A model generated the notes under the pieces. The model made no database searches. It was given only the letters and a program-made list of their open reading frames with translations, and was not told the origin of the DNA. The position numbers were made by a program, and so were the translations under genes. Source: Porogramme epimiltina (taxonomy: Eukaryota; Basidiomycota; Agaricomycetes; Polyporales; Polyporaceae). Taken from it: DNA of 64,000 bases. The stretch is taken from positions 1 through 64,000 of the forward strand of contig FTLJ01000273.1 of NCBI GenBank assembly GCA_900155495.1, given 5' to 3'. Positions 27,580-40,159 of this stretch are shown here, one piece after another (the first letter of the stretch is position 1; each line of letters starts with the position of its first letter).

Positions 27580-30047
27580 ATGCCTTCCCTCGTCTGCTCC
27601 GCCCAGGCTTCCTACAAAAAGCTCCCCGGTCTCCTCGAGCTCACTAGTTCTCACCTTCAATGGACGAAGTCTGGTGATAGGGCACCAGCGGTCAAGGTCC
27701 CTCATGCAGATGCGGCCTGTGGGTGCTCAGACATGTCTACCTGTACAAGTCTAACACATATCTTCGTCTCTCTCCACATTTCCATTCATCCTGCTCTACA
27801 ATCCTCGCGTCTCGTGTCATATTCCTGGATACGCGTGCAGCTCTATCGCGCAGCAAAGTTGGCGCCGCACAGGTCCGGCTCAAGGTCGGCCTCGTCAGCG
27901 ACGAGGCCGGCCACAACTTCACCTTCACCTCCCCGCAAGCCACCGCGCTCGCCGAACGCGACAAGTTCGAGGCCGAGCTAACAACCATCATCGCGCACAA
28001 TCGTTCGGGAGGGGCGGTTCCCCCACCCCTTTCCGCAGCGGCGCCCCAACCGGCAGCGAAGGCAATTCCCCCTCATGTCGCCGCCGCCACTCCTGGTCCA
28101 GGATCCCCCGGCCGTCCCCTTCCCCCATTATCACGAGCCTCCACCTCGCGTGCGGCGTCGGTAGTGAGCGACTCGCGAGGATCGGGGACACCGGTGAACG
28201 ATCCAACAAATGACTTCAGACTCCGGAAGAAGGTGTTGTTGGCCACGCCGGAACTCGCGCAGCTTCATCGCGAGTTGGTAATGGGAGGGCACATTACCGA
28301 GAGCGAGTTCTGGGAGGGGCGCGAAGTGAGTATGGTTTATGTTTTCGGATTATCTGGGTCTGAAGTACGCGCTGTCGCGGTTAGCACCTCCTTCTAGCTC
28401 AAGCAGCTGCAGAAGGCCAAAAGCGAGGAAAGCCCGGCCAACTGGTAGACCCTAGACCCCAATCAGTGAATGGAGAGGTCAAGATCGTCATCACTCCTCA
28501 ATTGGTGCACGATATATTCGAAGAGTTTCCCATTGTTGCAAGGGCGTACAGCGACAATGTGCCAGCGAAGGTAGTGTATCAAGACTTCTCATAGTTTCCT
28601 TATTTGACCTTTGTCAAGCTATCTGAAGCAGAGTTTTGGAGTCGATATTTCCAATCAAAGCTGTTCAATGCCCACCGTGCTTCTATTCGTTCGTCGGCCG
28701 CGCAGCACGTTGTGAAGGACGATCCAATATTCGACAAATATTTGGAGAAAGATGATGACGGTTAGTGGGCATCATGTAAGGCCGCTACTCTCACGTCATA
28801 CTTGGCCATCTAGAGCTGGAACCACGTCGACTCCGCGAAGAAAGAGTTGACACGTTTATCGATCTCGGAGCCACATCTGTGGACCATGACGAGGTATGTT
28901 GGCGCAAACACAACAACCGCCCGACATGTATTCACGTCTGCGCAGACCGGGAATGAGAAGGATGTCACAATGCAAGCAGGAAAGCAGCGTGCTGTTCTCC
29001 CCCTTATCAGGAAGTTCAACGAACATTCGACGCGATTGCTGGACACGGCCCTGTACGTTCTTAGCACTGCCTCGCTGTAATCTGAACTAAGCGTCCCACA
29101 GAGGTGGCCCCGCCACGAAACGGAGACGTACAGACAACGGGGACGAGGTAGGTTTGCAACCGACGGTCACCGAGATTGAAGCTAATCTTCCACCAGCATT
29201 ATTCACAGATAGACTTAGAAGACCTACATGACAATGAGTCCTCTTCTGGTATTGTGTTGAATATGCAGGACAGGCAACGTTACTTTGACGGCCGAGTAAA
29301 TAGTTCTGATGGTGGGGGTACTACGATGGTGCGCCTTGGCAATCATCTCGACCTAAAATTCCTTTGTAACCTAGACGCGGTAGCGTATCGACTTCCGCGA
29401 AGCACTGCAGCAGTGCAAAGCTAGTACTCAAGACTGGTCAAACCATCTTACCCAGGTACAGCTTTCGCTTTGCGCGTTTCTTGATTGTTGTTGACGCCAT
29501 TCTCGCAGCTCAAAATAGAGCGTAAAGCCGGGGACGCGGCGCTCATCGCGATGACGCAGAACGTCTCCAGCAGACTGGACGTGAAACTGAAGCGACGTGC
29601 GTGTTCGCGTAGTTTTGGACCAGCCTGCCTCGTGCTTACATACATCACTTTTCTTAGACGACATCCCTGAAGGGCTCTTCCGACAGATGACGACATGCCA
29701 GACCGCAGCGAACGAGTTCCTGCGACAGTTTTGGTCAGCGATATACCCACCATCCAATGAATCTCAGGCGTTGTCTGTCGCCACTCCCGCGCAGAAGACG
29801 GCGAAGGCAGCAAAGATGGTAGGATATTTAGGCAAGACACACGAGAAAGTGGAAGCTCTAGTGAGTGCAGCCCGTCAGGAGGGAGCGGACCCCGCTCGTG
29901 TACAGGTAGTAAGTATCCTTGGGGAATTGAGGATGTGAACCCGCATAACTCATATTCCCTCAGGCTATGAAGCCGATCCTTGACGCTGTCGACAAGGCAC
30001 TGGAATTCTGGCGAATGAAGAGTTCGAAGGTGCCAGGCACGCGATGA
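27580..30047 (+). CDS. TFB1: TFIIH subunit p62/Tfb1
   Basis: About twelve exons give roughly 600 residues. The N-terminus (CSAQASYKKLPGLLELTSSH, then SKVGAAQVRLKVGLVSDEAG) is the PH/PTB domain of p62. Two BSD domains follow: LLATPELAQLHRELVMGG with ESEFWEGRE and LLAQAAAEGQKRGK, then SEAEFWSRYFQSKLFNA. The C-terminal half is helical (ALQQCKASTQDWSNHLTQ; EGLFRQMTTCQTAANEFLRQ) and ends DAVDKALEFWRMKS. Tfb1 is a core TFIIH subunit for RNA polymerase II initiation and nucleotide excision repair; its PH domain binds acidic activators and Rad2/XPG and Rad4/XPC (family knowledge). The first intron is about 110 nt. The frame after the first BSD needs the acceptor before HLLLAQAAAE; the later AG would break it. 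Start MPSLVCSAQ is the first ATG before the domain. Confidence 0.95.
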
Positions 30048-30929
30048 GTGACGAGAGGTGACTGTCTTCGCATAGCACAGAGAGTATGGACTCTGCACAT
30101 TACAGTACTTGCACGATTATCGTACATTTGGCTCATGGGGTTGCCACAGCGTTAATCCGACCACATCTTGGCAGCTGTTACGTGTTGGCTGCTATAGCAA
30201 ATAGTTGAAGCGACAGATGCAATTGTGACCGCGTCGGTCCCAAAGGACATCGAGGTAGTCTCTCCAATTCCCCTTGTAATCTGCGTAGCATGCGAGTGCA
30301 TTTAGATAGGTGGGGGCATTGATCTTCAGTGGTACCGCCTGCGCATTTGGTTTTCGCAGATTAGTGCTGTGTCTGGCCAGTGTGCGCCCATAGCCAGTCA
30401 ATGATGATCAAGAAGCGGGAACTGGCACGCGCCCGGCGCTGAAACACTTCTCCGTGTGCTCTGCAAGTCGCCGGTGCGTCTTTCGAACAGCTTCCCAGCC
30501 TGTTCTTTCTAATGAAAACTTTTGCCAGTGCGGTGCATTTTAGTAGCACAGCCTGCAAGCGGCGGGGGGGGAAGCACACAGTGCAGACATATACATAGCT
30601 AGATAATCGCTCGGGGCGGTGGGAGCAGCGATGTCTTCGAGCACTGGTTGTGGTTGGCCTCGAGAATCAACCGTTCTCCGCTAACAAACATTGCAATAGG
30701 TCGGCGATTGCGCCCTCTATCCCTCCCAAGTCGACAATCCGTCAAAAACACCTTGTTGAATAGGCTTTGCACAGGTACTGATGAGAAGTCCGCGACCTCC
30801 ACACGACTGCCAGATCCTCGGGTTGACGGAACCCTATCAGCTCGCTGCCGCCCGAGAGACGTATAACGGCGGAGCACCCCCTCCCCTCCCATTGCCGCCC
30901 CATCCGAACTCCCATACCCCGGCATTGCC
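30048..30929. other. intergenic, no gene seen
   Basis: About 880 bases between tandem plus-strand genes. Only short frames are found, without motifs. It contains the TFB1 3' UTR and the promoter of the DUF4436 gene. Confidence 0.5.
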
Positions 30930-32805
30930 ATGTCGACGCACCGACCAGCCTCGCCTGGTAAGTGCTAGTGTCCCCACTCTTGCACAGGGCAATGCCTTAA
31001 CTCATCATCCTGCACAGCGGCCCTTAGGGCACATCTGCGTCTCACCCCCCAGAGACGAACGGATAGCACGCCAATCACCGAGGAAACAAAGCCGCCTGTC
31101 CAAACTCCCTCCTCGCCTCCGTCAGCTCCCCCATCCCTGCCTTATCTCGATCAATCGGGCGGCTTAACGCGAACCAAAACGCCAGAGGAGACTTCCAGCG
31201 CCTGTATTATGCAGGAGCGGGGCATGGACGAACTCAGGTCGCGTTGGGATAAGCTCGTGACCTTCTACGACATTTGGTATCACCGCCTCAAGAAACGCTC
31301 CGCGTGGGTAGTCGCATTCGTGTTGTGCAGCACTGTTGCGAGCAGCATCGCGATCGGGTGGTCGTTCCGCCTCAAGACGTTCAACATTGTTAAGGGGCAG
31401 GATGTACAAGACGCCATTGTAAGTCCTCGCGTCTTTACTATAGCCTGTGAATACACGTATCATGGTTTTGACTGTGACGCTATGTGAACAGGTCCAGCTC
31501 TCAGCGAATCTCGTGGACGTCGACCCGTCGGGCCAGATCATGACGTTAGATTGGCTGATAGACTACGACTGCGACCGGCTTTCAGGGTGTCCAGACGTTG
31601 ATATCTACTTCGACGCGTAAGTACCCTCTGTTATCGATACCCACTGAGACGCTGAGGGGTACATTGTCGAAGAAACACTATGCGAAACGCTATGAACGCT
31701 CCAGGACCCCAAAACAATGCTAAGCCAGACGCAATATTCTCGATTATCGGAGCCAACGCTCGTGCAGCGAGAAATAACACGGATCGCAGGTCGAGCTCAC
31801 TCACGTTCAGAACCGACATCGCCATCTCGAATGCCAACGCGCACAGGACGCTTCAATCGTACCCATACGACAAGTGCGCAGAACCATTTCATCAGCGGAT
31901 AGGGCGATAATTGACCAAAATCCTCAAGGTACTACACCCAACTTGTCTTCTTCGCGGAACGGACGGACACGAATGATACAGTATCAATCGCCATTGTGAA
32001 GACCACCGGTATCGCTGTGTGAGTTGTCTCACAGCATTCGCTCGTACCGTGAACCTGACGCGATTCTCAGGGGATTCAATGTCGAACTCCAGAGCACGAC
32101 CAATCTCACTGACAACTTCGACACAGCTATCAAAAATATCGAGGTGACTCGCGGACCTGTTGTCCGGCTGTACGCCCTCTTCATCGTTCTCGTCATCTGT
32201 GAGTGAGGGCGTACATGATGTTAGCGAGCATTATGCTGATTGGACCATGGCAAATAGGGCTGGTCACCCTCACTTTCATGGCGACCTGCGTGATGAGTGT
32301 CTTCTTCGGAAAGGGGATATCATCCGGTGTGCTGGTACTCCCCATGGGAACCCTCTTTGCATTCACTCAACTGCGCGGCACTCTTCCCGGTGCGCCTGAG
32401 GGTTTCGGTACGTGTTCAATACTTTCCATATACTATCAGTACTGATCATGCACCCTCAATATCGTAGGTGCCGTCATCGGTGAGCTCGCATCTCCAATGG
32501 TTTAATGTAAAGTGTATTGTTTCCTAACCCGGGCTGCGTGGTAGACTTTGTCGGGCTCTTACCTTGTCTGGCCATTCTCACCTTCTGTGTACGTTGTTCC
32601 CTCCAGAAAGCATATGCCAAGTCCTAACCCGGTTCCGCAGTCGATCTTCATGACCGCGATATTCCTCTTGCGCAACCCCGAGAAGGACGTGCCTCGATGG
32701 CTCTGGGACCGCCCTGGCCAGGGGCGGAAGAGGGCGACGTCAATGCCTACAACCTCACCGCCAAAGACCTTCGCGCACGCGAAGACGTGGGCTGACACAG
32801 TTTAA
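30930..32805 (+). CDS. DUF4436-family multi-pass membrane protein
   Basis: A multi-exon gene of about 440 residues. After a Pro/Thr-rich N-terminus comes transmembrane segment 1 (WVVAFVLCSTVASSIAIGW), an exposed beta-rich domain (QLSANLVDVDPSGQIMTLDW; YYTQLVFFAERTDTNDTVSI; VELQSTTNLTDNF), then three or four C-terminal membrane segments (LYALFIVLVIWLVTLTFMA; VLVLPMGTLFAFTQLRGTLP; FVGLLPCLAILTFC; IFMTAIFLLRNPEKD). This layout matches the DUF4436 family of fungi and actinobacteria, which has no known function. A 12-nt exon (32468-32479) lies in the conserved GFGAVIDFVG stretch. The written frame ends at 32805, but another frame in the last exon ends at 32795 with a more protein-like tail. Start is the ATG (MSTHRPASP) just before the first donor. 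Confidence 0.85.
32468..32479 (+). other. 12-nt microexon in DUF4436 gene
   Basis: Flanked by ATCGTAG and GTGAGC. It completes Gly, encodes Ala-Val-Ile and starts Asp, joining FG to DFVGLLP. Skipping would delete four residues in frame. Confidence 0.75.
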
Positions 32806-33339
32806 CAAGGGTCGTGCGTTCGAGGGAGAGTTCAAGTCCAACCGCTGAATTGTGGCGATTCACGGAATGGTGAACTCTTACTGCATGGTTTGCGATGTAT
32901 CGGGTGTGGGCGAGTTATTATTCAGTCGGGGGATAGCCTTTTCGTGCTACAGCCTTTACCCTCCTGGTCTATGCGGTCGCCACAGTACCATATAATCGAG
33001 TACATCTTTATACCTACCATTAGCTAAACTGATTGCAGCGTCCTCCGTCCAGAATACGTCTCCCCCTCAGTTGTGTGCAGCCACTGTCTTGTTTGGGCAG
33101 GAGGTGGGGGTCTGGAGCCCTCGAGCCCCGCTTGATGTATCTGGTTTCGGTCAAATCGTCTTGGACAATCCCCCCTATATGTATCCCTCAACGGGTCGCG
33201 TAGTATATTCTTAGTGGAATTAGCTAATATTTTCGGGCTTTGGGAATATAATAGTTCTTCCGTGTCACTGGTGGTGAGAGCATAATGATAAAAGATTAAC
33301 TAGTGATGTCCGACAAAACGAAATAGGACCCTATACGAA
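32806..33339. other. convergent 3' spacer
   Basis: About 530 AT-richer bases between the ends of two convergent genes. No gene is seen; both 3' UTRs and terminators lie here. Confidence 0.5.
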
Positions 33340-36282
33340 TCAACCGCCATATGGGCTCGGCTTTCGTTCTAGGTGCGACCCAGACGACCCCGAGCATTCG
33401 TACAGTGTGAACACGACCAACAAATGCAGCGCTATCGCGTAGAGTATGAACGCAGTCCGAGTCCGTCTATTACCTAGGATGGCACGCGTCAGGACGAGAA
33501 CGCCACGCTCTAGAACATTCAGCGACTCGTATGCTCGAGTAGCTTCCTGCGAATGAATGAATAGCTGTCAGAGACAGGTGAAGAGCGAACACAAAGCACA
33601 AGAAACTCACCCTTCCACGGAATGCTTGGAAGGGGTTCATAGCTTCCTCACTGAGTGCTTCGTCAGTCTATGGTCCACTACATTCGCAACAATCTACGTA
33701 CTATCGGGCGCGGTATTTGCTCATGTCGTCCGAACGTCCGGCGGCGTTCGAAGGCATGGGGTCAAGTGTTGACGGCCTAGCAGACGCGTCTTCGCGATAG
33801 CTTTGCATATAGCGAACTTTCTCATAAAGCTTGAGATTGTCAGCTTGAAGGCTCTTGACTTCGGCTCTAAGTTCAGAGATGATGTTGAATTGCTTCCGCA
33901 GTTCCTGCGTGCCAAGCATCAGCACATGTGTAACGCCGATGAAGGCGTTGCACAAACCTCCTCTAGTTCTGCGTTCCGTTGCCTAAATCGATCACGCTGG
34001 CTGGTCACGATAGGGAGGATAGAAGTGTCCGCCGAGGGTGCAAATGGAATGGGCGTGCTCCTTGCAGAGGTGTCCTGTTGAGAAACTTAGTATTAATGCA
34101 TACAAGTGAGAAAACGTGGTCACTCACGGCCTTCTTGCCTAGGTCTAAGCCTGCGAGTACGTCGGCCGGCGTCGAGGCGCCGTTCGCGGGTGAGTGTGAA
34201 CCATTGATGCCCCCATCAGGTTTTCGCTGGTCCATCTGCAGCAGGTCGGTTTCAAGCTTCTCATTGAGCGTGCGTTGCTTCTCGAGTTCGAGCTCTGTCG
34301 CCTCCAGCTGGGATTGCACCGACTGCAACGCAGTCTCCAGCTCGGCGTGCAATATCTGTCACAGTCAAGTTCAGTAAGAAACAGAATGGAAAGGAGGTAT
34401 TAGGACGACGTACCCGGAATTTGGTCAATTCCTCGAGGATACGCTTGTTCTTAGTAGCAAGCAGCACCTCAAGCGACTTCCCTTGTTGCGTGTTAAACTT
34501 CTGGGTGTTGGGATTAGGGCTTGGCAGGTGTAACCCGAGCGCATCCCCATTCAGGTCGAGGTCGTCTTCTATGTCGTCGTCGCCTTCTAGGCCAGCGAAC
34601 TCGACATACTGAAAACACATAAGTCGTGTATAGGCGTGGTCGAAACAGGCACGACATACCTTCATGATGTCAAGCTCACGCTTGATCTCATCGTAGTCCG
34701 AGTACTGCTTGATCTTGGTCTTGAGTTGGTCAACTTCGGCTACCTGAGTTGAAAATATTTTGGTGAGAATCATTGACGAGCTTCTATCAGCGGTCGAGAC
34801 AAACCTTCTTCTGAACCTCTCGGCCAAGCTCGTCGACTTTCTTCGATGCGACAGCCTGTGCCTGCTCTGCCGCGTTCTTTTGCGCTTCGAGTGCTTGGGA
34901 GAGACGGTCGGTCTCGGACTCGAGGTCGGCGATCTTGGCTTCGTATTCCTTCATCCTATGGAATTATAAACGTCTGAATACCCTAAACATTGTGAATAAA
35001 TGAGTGGACCTACTGCGCAGTCCCTTCGTGGCCACTCTTCATAGCCTCAATCTCAGCGCGCAGGAGCTCCTGATGAACGATGTTAGCGTAGCTCTAGCTC
35101 GGTACTGGGACAGGACACGCACATTCCGGCGTTCGACGGTGGCGACTCGACTGTTCGCATGCTCAAGGTCGGTGACCATCATATCAAGTTCAGCTAACTT
35201 AGAGACAACTTCTTGATCTACGAAAGCTTTGAGATGAGAAAATGTGGTTCAGTTGCGAACCGCATACCTTGGCGCTGAGTGTGGTCGAGAAGTTTAGCCT
35301 GGTTGGACTCATGCGACATGCGAAGATCCCGGAGCTGGTTCTTCGTCAACGCGAGCTGGCGCTGGAGATCTTGCTCACTAGAACGACCTCTAAGCCTTAG
35401 CGGTTGGCAGTCTAATTCGCCGAACGTACCGTTCTTCGTAGTTACGCATCTTCTCGTCGTAAGTCGCATTAAGCTCATTCTCCTTCTGGGTGACCTTCTC
35501 CTGGATCAGGTCGTCCATCTGAACCAAATCAGTATAGGCATACAGAACAATAAGAAGGAACACACCTTTTGCTCCAACTGCTCGACTCGCGCATCGGCCT
35601 TCTTCTTAGCGTTCTCGAGAGAAGAGACCTCACTGAGCCTCTTGCGCAGCTCCGCATTGTCTTCTCGGGCACGCTGAAGTTCCATTTCGAGGTCCCGTGC
35701 TTCTGCCACCTTCACAGTCTGATCCTGTGGGGTTATGCGTCAATGTACATGAAGCGGCGCGTGCAGAGTAGACCGTACAACGGCGGCTTCCAGGAGGGGG
35801 TATGGATCTGGGGCTTCAGCGAGAACCTTGTACACGTTAAGGAAGGCATTCTCAGCAGTCTTGGAGCGCTTGGTGAGGTTGTCAATCTCGGTCTGGTAAG
35901 CTGAGGGGGCATGAGTGGATCCATGGGTATATACACTCGGGGATATGATTGAGGCTGCGCACCTTTCAACAGTGCCTTGAACGCCGTCAGCTTCTCGTCG
36001 TCCGGGATCTTCTTGAACTCTGGTGCAGCGAAATTATATATCTACGTAACGCGCTCGTCGGTGTAGCACACACCTTTAGTGCGGTCCGCCAGTGCTTTCC
36101 GTCCAACAACGCTCTCCTTCTGGTTCTCCACAAGCTCGATACCCTGGGCGTCCAAGGTCTTCTGTAGTTCGGAGAGGTTGATGTCTGAGAATATTCAGCG
36201 AACCGACAACTCATTGACGCGTCGCAAACATACCCTTCCATGTTGCCAAAGCTCCAGAGAAGTTCTGTTCTGGTGCGGTCAT
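33340..36282 (-). CDS. COY1: Golgi membrane golgin CASP/Coy1
   Basis: A gene with about a dozen exons and introns of 50-70 nt. The N-terminus reads [17 protein letters not shown], then [19 protein letters not shown] and [18 protein letters not shown], the conserved CASP start. A long coiled coil follows through most of the protein ([59 protein letters not shown]). It ends with [40 protein letters not shown] and one transmembrane helix ([20 protein letters not shown]), the CASP C-terminal domain. CASP/Coy1 is a tail-anchored Golgi tether that acts in intra-Golgi retrograde traffic with COG and SNAREs (family knowledge). The gene shares a 343-bp bidirectional promoter with the mitochondrial ribosomal gene to the right. 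Start at 36282 is fixed by the conserved first exon. Confidence 0.95.
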
Positions 36283-36625
36283 AGCGGGGAGCTATGGAGC
36301 AGGGTTAAGCTTGCTTTATTGACCGAGATGCAGTCTACAGTAGATATATGTCCAGATTGTGTCAAGAGGCCTGCTCCAAGACAAGAACAGCGGGCAGGAT
36401 GGGTTACACGTCGGGACGTTGACGAACGCGGCCCCGCGTTCGCGGCTATGACATCCTCTATGTGTGCATCAAGAATGGCAGTCGGATCCCACGATGTCGA
36501 AAGTCGCCCTCACGAGCGCTCGAGCGCGTCTGCTCACCGTTTCCGACAGCGAGCTCTGCCTGGCACGCGGACTCGGACGTCGCTGGGCTTCCTTCCTCCT
36601 CTCTGCGCTCTCGGCTTCGTTCTAG
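36283..36625. promoter_or_regulatory. bidirectional promoter, COY1 / mitochondrial uS9
   Basis: 343 bases between two divergent start codons. It must serve both genes. No TATA box is obvious. Confidence 0.5.
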
Positions 36626-37883
36626 ATGAACATTACCAGGCACGTTGCGGGGGGCGCTCTGCGCTTCCGCGCGTATGCCACCGCGTCGGCATACGTCCCA
36701 CCAGCCTCGCTGGAAGGCCTCCAGCGAGCCCGCCCACCTCCCCCAAAGCCAAAACCCGAGTCGCCGACGTTCTATACTGGTCGCTCCAACTACTACGACC
36801 AGCTGCTCGCGCTCGAGAACGCCGCGAAGCACACCCGCGCTGCGCTGCAACAACTCGAGCTGCTTCCGCTGCCGCGTTTCGCTCAGGAAAACCTCCCGCC
36901 GCTCCAGCCGATGTGGAAGAACAAGATAGACCTCGGCGAGCTCATGGACGCGAGCCTCACCATGACGCGCTATCGTCGATTCGTCGCCCAACTGAACCAG
37001 CTGAACGAGTACCGTCGCCTCGCGGAGCTCGCCGGACACGCACAGCTGGCGGAGCGCATCCAGAATGTATTGGGAATGTTCGAGCGGGAGAACCAGGACG
37101 CCGTCCTCGCGGGAAGGAAAGCGAAGCCAGTGAAGTTCGACGAGTTCGGGCGGTCGTACACAATCGGGCGGAGGAAGGAGAGCACAGCGCGGGTGTGGGT
37201 TATTGCGGCGCAACCCTCACCAGAAGAGCAGGTGGCTGAAGCATCGACTTCCTCTCTGGAGGCGGATCCTTCTTCGTCAACGGCAGACTCAAGCACGTCG
37301 TTCCTTGACGCCCCTGCTGTTGGCATTCCCGGCTTTGAAGAGGGACCGTTGTCGGAGGCCCCAACTCCCCCCATCAAGGTCCCTATGACCAACATCCTAA
37401 TCAACAACGCTCCTCTCGCAGAGTACTTGTGAGTTGGTTCACTCTCCGTCGCCCACGACGCATTTGTTCATATTGTCTCCACAGCCCCCATGTTTCGGAC
37501 CGTGAACGCATTGTACGACCGTTCCGTGTCGCCGGCCTCCTCGGGGCATACAATGTGTTTGCCCTTGTCCGTGGTGGTGGCAGCACTGGCCAGAGCGGCG
37601 CAGTGACTCTGGGTATCGCCAAGGCTCTTGCGGCACACGCCCCTGACGTTGAGCCTCTGCTACGCAAAGGTCTGTTCCTTGTCAGCACCACAAGAATGTG
37701 GACCCGCAGTACTGACGTTGTGTCAATTGTAGCGAAACTGCTCAAACGCGATCCTCGTATGGTCGAGCGTAAGAAAACCGGTCGCGCCAAGGCCCGTAAG
37801 GCGGTACGTGCACTGTCCGAGTATCCTGTCATCCTGCTATCTAACCATGTCCCGTGCTCCAGTACACTTGGGTCAAGCGTTGA
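36626..37883 (+). CDS. MRPS9: mitochondrial small-subunit ribosomal protein uS9m
   Basis: Four exons, about 360 residues. Residues 1-25 ([20 protein letters not shown]) are basic and lack acids, as expected of a mitochondrial presequence. A mitochondria-specific extension (about 50-165) contains [20 protein letters not shown]. The uS9 domain follows: [72 protein letters not shown], and the basic tail [19 protein letters not shown] that reaches the ribosomal P site in this family. A Ser-rich insert of about 50 residues ([17 protein letters not shown]) splits the first and second strands of the domain. The last intron leaves only six codons in the final exon. The start is the first ATG and gives the presequence. 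Confidence 0.95.
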
Positions 37884-40159
37884 TGGAGTGCCTGGGTTGG
37901 GTCTTATAGCTGTTGTGTTACAGTCGTATAATGTCGACGCATGTTGTCGTAATCCATGCTTTCCTGCTCTCCTCCGGCACGAGAGCCGAGAACCCTTTAG
38001 TTTGACTTGGCCCTTTTGTGAAACGCCACCGTCAGACTTGACTTCAACATGACATACCCGCAGGGCGCAGCGCATGTGTCAGGCACCCTCGCATTCGTCC
38101 TCGGTGCACACGGGCAAACGCTAGGGGACAACAATCATGTTCCATTCTAATTATATACAAATGTAAACGAAGGTATAGATACTGCCCGCCCGGAATCTGG
38201 AGGGATTGCGTCAGCGTACTGGTTGGTATATCGGGGTGAAGCCGAAAGGAAAAGTATAGTCTCGAAAGTTCAGCATTGCAGAAGTAGAAGTCATCAACTG
38301 GCATGAAGCCATTAGACTGTTGAGCTTGATAATGTGATAGGTAGTCATCATACGAGAAAGGCAGCAGAAATATCTGTGCGAGAAGAACTGAACAAAACCG
38401 ACACTCACCCTCTAGCCACTGCGGCAACCCCTAGCAGCCATAGCAATCTGGCAGTTCCTGACACTGACTGGGACGTTATTGAGACTTGTGGCGGGTCAGA
38501 GACAAAAAAGAAATGGAGCGGAAGCGACGAGGAGGCCCTCGCCGTGGACGTCGGGAAGAAAAAGTGAGAGAGCCGCCCACGCACCGTCGAGCGCCCTGAA
38601 ATTTGTTTCGGGAAAGTCATAGTTCCCACGATCCGGCATCGGCCGAGCCCAGTCAAATATGGCAGTCGTCGTAGAAAATGGCCCACAAACAAGATCCTCA
38701 GATCGCCGGCGGCGCCACTAGCGCAGCACGCAAATGCGGTTAGAGGATCACGATAAGAGACGGGTATGTCGATAGGATGTTTTGGAGACCTATACATCAC
38801 CTCTTGCGACTGGAGTCCGTCGACTGCAGCATAAGCACATCAACCAGCTTTGAGAAGGTAACATTCGGACAACGCAGCGGCAGACGACTGCGGGCCCGGG
38901 GCCGTCCGTCCGGCCAGATCCAAGTTTGACATTGACATCATCATCACGTCTAACCAGTCGCAATTGCACGCCCACGGAGTTGGGAACCAGTTGCCTATCA
39001 ACACAACACTATGCCCACAGCACCCAATCACTACTAGCACGCCGTGGTTGCTCTCCGCTCTCTACCCCTCATCCGCCTTCAGGCAGTTCGAGCTAGAAAC
39101 GAGAAGCCTGATTGTGACGAAGAAGGCGGGGGACGTTGCCTCTGTCGCGACTTGGGGCAACTATCTCCACAAAGTCTCCTCCAGGAGGACGGCGGTTAGC
39201 GCGACCGCCGCTACTCCAAGTCTCACCTAGGCACAGGTTCGAAGACGCTGCGCGCACGCGCTTCAGCGAGGGCCTCGACTGCGACGAAGCCCCCCGATGC
39301 CCTCATTTACGACACTCGCTGCGAATAACGACGGCGACAACGGCGTGATGCACACGAGAGCCGCTGGGCCCGCAGGAGAAGCGGGCGCGCTTCCTTTCGC
39401 GACCCCCTTCTGCCCATCAATGCGATGCCCCGGCATGTGGACGAGAAGTCGCGCAACGAATGAACCCCCGAGGGCTTTTTCTCCACGGTCCGACCGAGAA
39501 CTTACGACATGGGCGAGGGATCGGGGCCGAGCTCTTACCGCGCGCGCAGGCTGATCCCCCGCCGCCCCTCATCCCGTGCCCGTCCTAGGTGCTAACACCA
39601 AGTTGTACTAGAGCGCAGGCTACAGGCACGGATGGAGCTCGGAGCGCGGCCCCTCCTCACCCCCACAGGCAAAAAAAAAAAGGTTCGAAAAGAGCGTGGT
39701 TGTTCCCGCGCTAAGCGCGGAATATGGTGAGTACAGAACTACTACAAAAGCGCTAGCTCCTTCCTCCAACTGCCACTGCCAGCTGCAGGTCCGCCGCCGG
39801 CCGGAGCTGGAGGGGCCCAGCGATGGACACTGGACGCCCTAGTAAACCGACCAGATGCCGTGCCGGCGCACGAATGAATCAAGGTTCGAACAGCAGTCCG
39901 CAAGCGTCCGAGGCAAGAATAGGAATCTGTGCAGTACAACAATGGAGCTCGAACTAGTCGAATTAGTACATTACGAATGGGGCTGAATCTACGAGGAGAA
40001 GTGTGGGAGGGGGTGGCGGCGACTGGCGGGGAAAGGAGAGGGGAGAAAAGGGAGCATAATGATACCTCGTACACACACTAACATTCGAGGCGCGTCAGTG
40101 CCTGAATAACGCACGACACACACAGCGGCACGCCAAGCCCGGATGCGTGATGGGCCTGC
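37884..40159. other. 2.3 kb intergenic region
   Basis: From about 38850 to 40050 the DNA is GC-rich with short tracts (an A11 run near 39668). One doubtful small minus-strand model is listed separately. No RNA gene or repeat family is recognised. Confidence 0.4.
38340..38650 (-). other. possible small spliced gene, unknown
   Basis: A minus-strand ATG near 38645 starts MPDRGNYDFPETNFRALD, which then meets a GTGCGT donor. Downstream, a segment reading LPQWLE is cut by GTGAGT...CACAG and continues DISAAFLV to a stop. The two pieces look protein-like, but the phase of the first junction cannot be settled. No family is recognised. Confidence 0.22.

Noticed and set aside
32810..32850. Possible tRNA T-arm (GTTCAAGTCC)
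   Set aside because: No matching acceptor, D or anticodon arms can be folded around it.
36079..37239. 386-codon plus frame overlapping the start of the uS9m gene
   Set aside because: It lies out of frame with the clear ribosomal protein and is Arg-rich shadow sequence.
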